DNA of 21,062 bases from Hemicentrotus pulcherrimus (taxonomy: Eukaryota > Echinodermata > Echinoidea > Camarodonta > Strongylocentrotidae): positions 47,524-68,585 of the forward strand of contig BEXV01001829.1 of the NCBI GenBank assembly GCA_003118195.1, written 5' to 3'. Position numbers and translations under genes: made by a program. Positions 16,442 through 21,062 of this stretch are shown here, piece after piece. How positions within the stretch are numbered: position 1 is the first letter of the stretch; every line of letters starts with the position of its first letter. The notes beneath the pieces are model-generated. The model ran no database searches and was not told the origin of the DNA. It saw only the letters and a list, made by a program, of their open reading frames with translations.

Positions 16442-17461
16442 ATGGCGACTGCACCATCTGGAGCCGAAAACGAGACTGACAACATTACAAGAAACCACAG
16501 TGGTCATGACATTTTGCTTTTGTTCTGTTACGCTCTAACGATTGACCTGTCCATATGTTTCAACTGTATTGCACTAGTCGTTATCCATCACCAAAAAGAG
16601 CTCCAGGACTACATGAAAGTCCTCTACCAAATTCTGACAACGTCGGACCTTATTTTGAGCATTAGTTGGAGTATCTGGGGTATCTTATGGCGATTATCTG
16701 CCAGGGAACAGATGTGTAGAGTCATTAATATGATTTTTCCTTTCCTATATTACACTTCACTTTCATCTGTGATGATCTGCTTGTGTGGAATCAGTTTGAA
16801 CCTATATCTTTTGGTGACAAAGCCGCTGAGATATCACACGATCCTCACAAGGAAACGATTTCTCTTTTCATTGGCAACCATTTTCCTTCTGACTTTTGTG
16901 GTACATGGGATCTATCTACCTTTTCCAAATTCACCATTCATAAGAAACACAACTGAGGATTGCCTGGGTCGTGAAACCTTTTCATGGACGTCCATAGTGG
17001 ACAAATTCTACAACGTTTTTCCTGTATGTGTAACTCTGATCTTCATCACACTGATTTATGTTCGTCTGCTCCTTATCGTGCGACAGAAGATGAAAGCGGT
17101 TCCCAATAATTTAAGGATTATCCGACTCAACAACAACGTCAACGAAGTCGGAGTCGAAAATGGTGTAGGTGGAGGTTGTCAAGTACTTGATCAGCCTAAA
17201 CATGGGATCGGTGTTAATCCTGATGAAAAACTTAATCGTCCACCACAAGCGCGTTTGAAAGGGTTCATTACAGTCATTCTCGTTACGGGGTCTTTCTACA
17301 TCGTGTGGATACCGTATATTATTCTCTACATAAGCCCAAATTTTAACTTCATCCTAGACTGCTTTACAACAAGCAGCACGTGGGTTCAGCCGATAATATA
17401 TCTACTCACCAACTCCGAGGCCAGAAAACTATGCTGTAAATTTGTCCGTTTTAACAAATAG
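16442..17461 (+). CDS. Intact intronless rhodopsin-class 7TM receptor Z2 (339 aa)
   Basis: Block II partner of Z1, the same length with no gaps, about 250 of 339 residues identical by hand count. Start ATG at 16442 (AACATGG). The N-terminus has three sequons at N10, N14 and N18. N41 in TM1, canonical D69 in TM2 (TTSDLILS), C92 and C174 for the disulfide, P194 in TM5, FYIVWIPY in TM6 (285-292). As in its relatives NLY (120-122) replaces DRY, QPIIY (316-320) replaces NPxxY, and there is no TM4 tryptophan. TM5 to the start of loop 3 and the loop 2 segment LVTKPLRYHTILTRKR match Z1 exactly or nearly so, suggesting the same intracellular partner. Differences cluster in predicted outer parts. Ligand and coupling unknown; a chemosensory role is plausible but unproven. 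Confidence 0.93.
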   Translation: MATAPSGAENETDNITRNHSGHDILLLFCYALTIDLSICFNCIALVVIHHQKELQDYMKVLYQILTTSDLILSISWSIWGILWRLSAREQMCRVINMIFPFLYYTSLSSVMICLCGISLNLYLLVTKPLRYHTILTRKRFLFSLATIFLLTFVVHGIYLPFPNSPFIRNTTEDCLGRETFSWTSIVDKFYNVFPVCVTLIFITLIYVRLLLIVRQKMKAVPNNLRIIRLNNNVNEVGVENGVGGGCQVLDQPKHGIGVNPDEKLNRPPQARLKGFITVILVTGSFYIVWIPYIILYISPNFNFILDCFTTSSTWVQPIIYLLTNSEARKLCCKFVRFNK

Positions 17462-17616
17462 TCCAAAAGTAAAAATTTAATAGCAACCAAACAGCAATTG
17501 ACGTTATGTAATTAGTTAAGATACTATTTCATCACTTTCTCTTTTAATCTTAATATTGTCTGTTCTTTTGAAATAAGTATTGTATTTAAAATCTTCTCGT
17601 GTATTGCCATACTTTC
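17462..17616. other. 3' flank of gene Z2
   Basis: Aligns with 7290-7430 after Z1 and ends at a TTAA where a mobile element begins. No canonical AATAAA is seen in this short stretch, so the transcript may end within the mobile element. Confidence 0.5.
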
Positions 17617-18887
17617 TTAAAGGTACACAATGTCCCATTCGCAGCCAACATCAAATTCTGTAGAACTTTGCAGGAATCATGAATACGTCAGGTTTGTCCT
17701 ATTTGTGAAATTTAAACGCTTGCAGTGTCCTAATATTCAAATTATGCGAGGAAACCCATTTACCTTTTTGCTTCACTTTCCAACACTATTCAGTGACCGA
17801 CTGACCTTTTCTTCTTCTTTGGTGTTGACATACAGAAATTGAGCTGATTGAATCTTTACGCAGCACAGAACGTACAACCATTCAGTAACAGGGTCTGAAA
17901 ATCAGACTATCACTAAATGGATTGCAATCACTGAAGTCGATTTGACAACTGAAGAGCTTGATTCCAAAAGGAGCTAAATCCATATTTTATCAAAATGGAG
18001 TTATTTGTCTTAAAATAATGATTTCCTACATGGGGACAAAATGCACTATATCACATTCGAAAATTTCACCAGGAAGTATGAAAAAATGTAGGTACAATAT
18101 CATGTTTCATTCCAAAAGGAGCTAAATCCAAATCGGTTTCATTCCGAAAGGAGCTAAATCCACTTTGTGTACTTCTGTGTAAATCACCTTTTTTATTTCT
18201 CCACTTTCCCTTTGGCACTGTACCTTCATGTTGTTAAATAAGTTAAAGTTGTCGCCCTGGACCAATAATATATGATGAGAAAAAATTCTACCAGTTATTT
18301 CTGATTTTTACTAATTTTTTGAGATTTTGTGGATTTAGCTTCTTTTGGAATAAAACATGGATTTAGCTCCTTTTGGAATGAAACGGATTTAGCTCCTTTT
18401 GGAATGAAAGTGTGATATGTTGTTTACTTTCTTTTCAAAAGGTTATTTTAGTTGTGATTTCACTATTATTATTTAAAAAGGAAAGGTTTGCTACTAAATT
18501 TGAATAAATTTCAGTGACTTTATTGAGTAAATATGAAATTTTCCAGGTACACTATCATGTTTCATTCCAAAAGGAGCTAAATCCACAAAATAAAAAATTC
18601 TAAAAATTTAAGTAAAAATCAGGAAAATCTGGTAGATTTTTTCTTATCATATATTATTGGTCCAGGGTGACACCTTTAAAATATATAAAAACATTAAGGT
18701 CCACGGCTAAAGGGAAAGTGGAGAAATAAAAAAAGGCGATTTACTCAGAAGTACCCAAAGTGGATTCAGCTCCTTTTGGAATGAAACTCTTCAACTAATG
18801 GTCGTTATTTTTCCACATTAAAGATATTTTCAAGCCCTTTTTTAAAGGAAGTTCTAAATTAGTATTATCTTTTCAAATGCAACTTAA
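17617..18887 (+). mobile_element. TTAA element, copy 1 (piggyBac-like MITE), interrupted and 3'-truncated
   Basis: Begins TTAA-AGGTACACAATGTCCC at 17617 and aligns with copy 2 at 19540-20081 (GCAGCCAAC, GTAGAACTTT, GTGAAATTTAAACG, GTCGATTTGACAACT, TTTTCAAGCCC and AAATTAGTATTATCTTT in both). Copy 2 has a matching right terminus; copy 1 lacks it and meets LINE sequence near a TTAA at 18884-18887. A second element of 842 bp (17951-18792) is inserted inside it. There is no protein-coding capacity. The piggyBac link rests only on the TTAA target and ends. Confidence 0.72.
17951..18792. mobile_element. 842-bp inverted-repeat element nested in TTAA element copy 1
   Basis: The ends are GAAGAGCTTGATTCC and the reverse complement of GAAGAGTTTCATTCC. 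A 4-bp AACT lies on both sides (17947-17950 and 18793-18796). Copy 2 of the host element at about 19930-19945 reads GACAACTAATAGTCG with a single AACT and no insert, so it is an empty site. Inside are eight copies of a 22-bp motif (ATTCCAAAAGGAGCTAAATC plus CA): forward at 17961, 18109, 18141 and 18564, reverse at 18330, 18358, 18384 and 18761. Two units of about 215 bp, 18141-18351 and 18564-18782, are inverted copies of each other. Non-autonomous; superfamily not assigned. Confidence 0.88.
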
Positions 18888-19539
18888 GCTTTGAATGAGT
18901 AGATGGAGCAACAGGGTTTAGTTTATTCGGGGAGAAAAATCTAGACCAATAAGTCTCATTGATTTATTTATAATTAAATGTATTAATTGATAAAAGATCT
19001 AAGTTAGAGGAATTACGTGAAGGGTCAGAGCGAATGTTCATGTTTATAGTGAAAAGATTTTGACATGAAAGTGGGAGCATATTATTTAAATGTTCAAACA
19101 CGAACAGTAAACCTTGTAATAAATTGATGTCGCAGACTGTTAGGGTTTTTTAATTTATAAAAAATGGACTTGTTTGAGAAAAATATCGTGAACCAGTGAA
19201 TACACGAAGGCTTTCTTTTGTAGTAGGTAAATATACATGTAGTTGTTTTTGTTTCTGTACGCTGTTGCCCAACAATTAATTACAAACCGTTATATCAATA
19301 AATTATGAAACATAACAAGCGTGTAACATGTATATAATTGTTTTCATTTAATTTAGTATAATATCGTTCCTATAGAATTAGAAGAAAATGTAGTCACATG
19401 ACACATATGTTTATTTCCATTTTAATTTTCGTCAATAATGTCACCCACTCGTTCTTTTGTTTATTTTTCTTTTGAGAGGTGTATTATCTTTTAATACTGT
19501 ATGTTCTAAGGGAATTCAATGACATGAGAATTTGCGCGC
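18888..19539 (-). mobile_element. LINE ORF2 C-terminal part (left piece of a split LINE)
   Basis: On the minus strand, from right to left: VGDIIDEN (about 19448-19425), usually (F)LGxxIDENLTWKxH; a stretch parallel to 460-715 with TKESLRVFTGS (about 19218-19186); then KTLTVCDINLLQGLLFVF and EHLNNMLPLSCQNLF (about 19150-19050), matching the usual LxxxDINxLQxLxFMFKxxNNLLP; and HSKLKLHLKR close to 18870. Stops and frameshifts are frequent. It continues the reverse-transcriptase part at 20082-20660, from which the TTAA element separates it. Confidence 0.72.
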
Positions 19540-20081
19540 TTAAAGGTACTATGTCCCTTTTGCAGCCAACCTCAAATGCTGTAGAACTTTACAGGAATTA
19601 TGAATATGCCATGTATGTCCTATCTGTGAAATTTAAACGTTAGCAGTGTCCTAGTATTCAAACTATGCAAGGAAACCCGTTTACTTGCTAGACTTCACTG
19701 TCAGACACTATTGAGTGACTGACTGGCTTTTTTTTTTTCTTTGGTAATAAAATACATGAAAAGAGTTGTAAAGGATACATGAGCATTTGTCTACATCAAT
19801 AACCCACTTCTTGTGATGGCCAATATCAAACTGATTGAATCTTCGGGCAGCATATAACATATGACAATTCGGTACAATTGTCTGAAAATCAAGACTATTA
19901 CTTTTGGGCTCTATAGCCCTTAAGTCGATTTGACAACTAATAGTCGTTATTTTCCCACTTGAAGACATTTTCAAGCCCCACCTTTTTTAGGGAAGTTTTA
20001 AATTAGTATTATCTTTCAAATGCAGTTGGAATTTAACTTTTTCATTTTTTTTTGCCTGCAAATGGGACATAGTACCTTTAA
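19540..20081 (+). mobile_element. TTAA element, copy 2: piggyBac-like MITE with both ends
   Basis: TTAA at 19540-19543 is followed by AGGTACTATGTCCC. The right end is its exact reverse complement, GGGACATAGTACCT, followed by TTAA at 20078-20081. Inverted similarity extends inward (TTTGCAG). The internal 510 bp have no coding capacity. It sits inside a decayed LINE whose reading continues on both sides, so the insertion is later than the LINE. TTAA duplication with short inverted ends is the signature of piggyBac transposition; a transposase source is not in this window. Confidence 0.85.
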
Positions 20082-20660
20082 AGTGCAAGATTTTTTTGAT
20101 TTTTTGTTTAAATTAAGGTACAATTGTGTGCATGTAAACCAAAGGGACAAATTTGGTAACTCATTACTAAGTATATTTACAACGATGTTTAAGTATGATG
20201 TTAACATAATATGTACGTGTCATCTGCAAATGAAAGTATCATTAAAAGTAATATAAAAAGGAGAGAACCTAATATTGACCCTTGTAAAAATGCACATTTG
20301 ATTGAAATGAAATTTAAATATTGCTGTGTGCTTGATAAATAGTTTGTCAAATCTTGGCCGTTGCAACTTTGCCAATTCCTTGAAAGTGCTTTCTTTTTTT
20401 AGCAGAATTTGTTGGGCATGCTTATTGGATGCTTTTGACAAGTCTTTACCCATATTACATATTCTTTATTGTAAATAGCACTTGTGTTTTATGATCATAT
20501 AATTCTACTAAAGCTAAGTCAGTTGACTGTTTCGCTCTTCTGAAACCGAATTGATTTAACCTTAGTTATTGAACTGTATCTGAAAACTTATAGAGCTCTT
20601 TGTTAATAATCTGTTATAGGTCTTTGTTTGGAAGAGCGGAAATATTTTTGTTTACCTTTA
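20082..20660 (-). mobile_element. LINE reverse transcriptase part (right piece of a split LINE)
   Basis: Minus-strand reading from right to left: KIFPLFQT near 20650, NQFGFRRAKQSTDLALVELY (about 20557-20498), DLSKA (about 20445), GSILGSLLF (20281-20255), FADDT (20230-20216) and NELPNLSLWF (about 20170-20140), ending at the TTAA element. These are the blocks of a Jockey/CR1-like polymerase with the catalytic ADD kept. Stops and frameshifts, for example in the segment between ELYD and DLSKA, show it is dead. It differs clearly from the copy at 1-456 (FADDT against YADDT). Confidence 0.85.
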
Positions 20661-21062
20661 CATCAATCAGAAGGTCGATTTAGGCGTTCAGTTAAACACT
20701 TGTGACGGTACAAAAACAATTTACAGAAGTGAATCACATTAACACAACTGTGTTTAATGTTTATATATCATCCTACTATTACCTGCTTACCTACTATTAT
20801 CTGCTTACTGTTTACCTACTATTATCTGCTTACTGTGTATCTTATTATAAACATACATGCCTGGCCATGCAACGCCATCTCTTTTTTGTCGAAGATAGTA
20901 TGAATATTAATATCTATGATAATTTCATATATCCTTGAAAAGGTGAATCTGAGTGTTAGTAATTACATGTATTGAATTTGAATAGTTTCAAAATATTTTT
21001 GTTTAAATATTTTTTTTATGTGAGACTTTCGCCTTCTCGTTGCTGCAGACATAAGTCAGTCG
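20661..21062. other. Right edge, AT-rich
   Basis: No gene is seen. Apart from the short tandem repeat at 20771-20836 it is unassigned. The last 60 bp include CTTCTCGTTGCTGCAG, somewhat less AT-rich, but too little is visible to judge. Confidence 0.4.
20771..20836. repeat. Short tandem repeat, about three copies
   Basis: The unit CTACTATTATCTGCTTAC, the later copies carrying an added TGTTTAC, occurs about three times in a row. This explains the Y-L-L repeats in the plus-strand frame through it, which is not counted as a gene. Confidence 0.8.

Noticed and set aside
17961..18782. Eight short repeats with spacing as a CRISPR-like array
   Set aside because: Copies are in both orientations with irregular spacing inside a transposable element in animal DNA.
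20702..20938. Tyrosine/leucine-rich open frame at the right edge
   Set aside because: Created by the short tandem repeat at 20771-20836; no start or domain support.
1..21062. tRNA, rRNA or other structured RNA genes
   Set aside because: Scanning by eye for tRNA T-loop strings and for rRNA-like conserved blocks gave nothing convincing on either strand; a covariance-model search was not possible.

Overview
The window looks like animal nuclear DNA, probably from a marine invertebrate deuterostome and most plausibly an echinoderm such as a sea urchin. The basis is a tandem, same-strand cluster of intronless rhodopsin-class seven-transmembrane (7TM) receptor genes, AT-rich spacers, and abundant decayed LINE and MITE insertions. 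Such expansions of single-exon receptors are known from sea urchins; the species itself is an inference. No rRNA, tRNA, CRISPR array or bacterial-type operon was seen.

Layout. 1-715: two minus-strand LINE fragments joined in the wrong order. 716-1940: mostly unassigned. 1941-7500 (block I): receptor pseudogene X1 (1941-3303, split by a plus-strand LINE), pseudogene Y1 (3580-3885), a long hairpin (4834-5049), a 127-bp tandem array (5544-5925) and intact receptor gene Z1 (6258-7277). 7500-12064: spacer with a TTGG/TTGA array of nearly 1 kb flanked by an inverted repeat. 12065-17610 (block II): pseudogene X2 (12065-12674), intact gene Y2 (13980-15008, with a TATA box), a shorter form of the 127-bp array and intact gene Z2 (16442-17461). 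17617-20660: a nest of transposable elements in which two TTAA-flanked elements, an 842-bp inverted-repeat element and one LINE interrupt or abut each other. The right edge holds a short tandem repeat.

Blocks I and II are two copies of an ancestral X-Y-Z trio. Homology covers genes, 3' flanks and upstream repeats. Z survives in both blocks, Y only in block II, and X is dead in both, which is birth-and-death evolution of a receptor family. All paralogs lack the arginine of the class A DRY motif (they read NLY or NIY), carry QPxxY instead of NPxxY, and lack the TM4 tryptophan. Z1 and Z2 differ mostly in parts predicted to face outward, as expected for receptors diversifying in ligand recognition, possibly chemosensory; the ligands cannot be read from the sequence.
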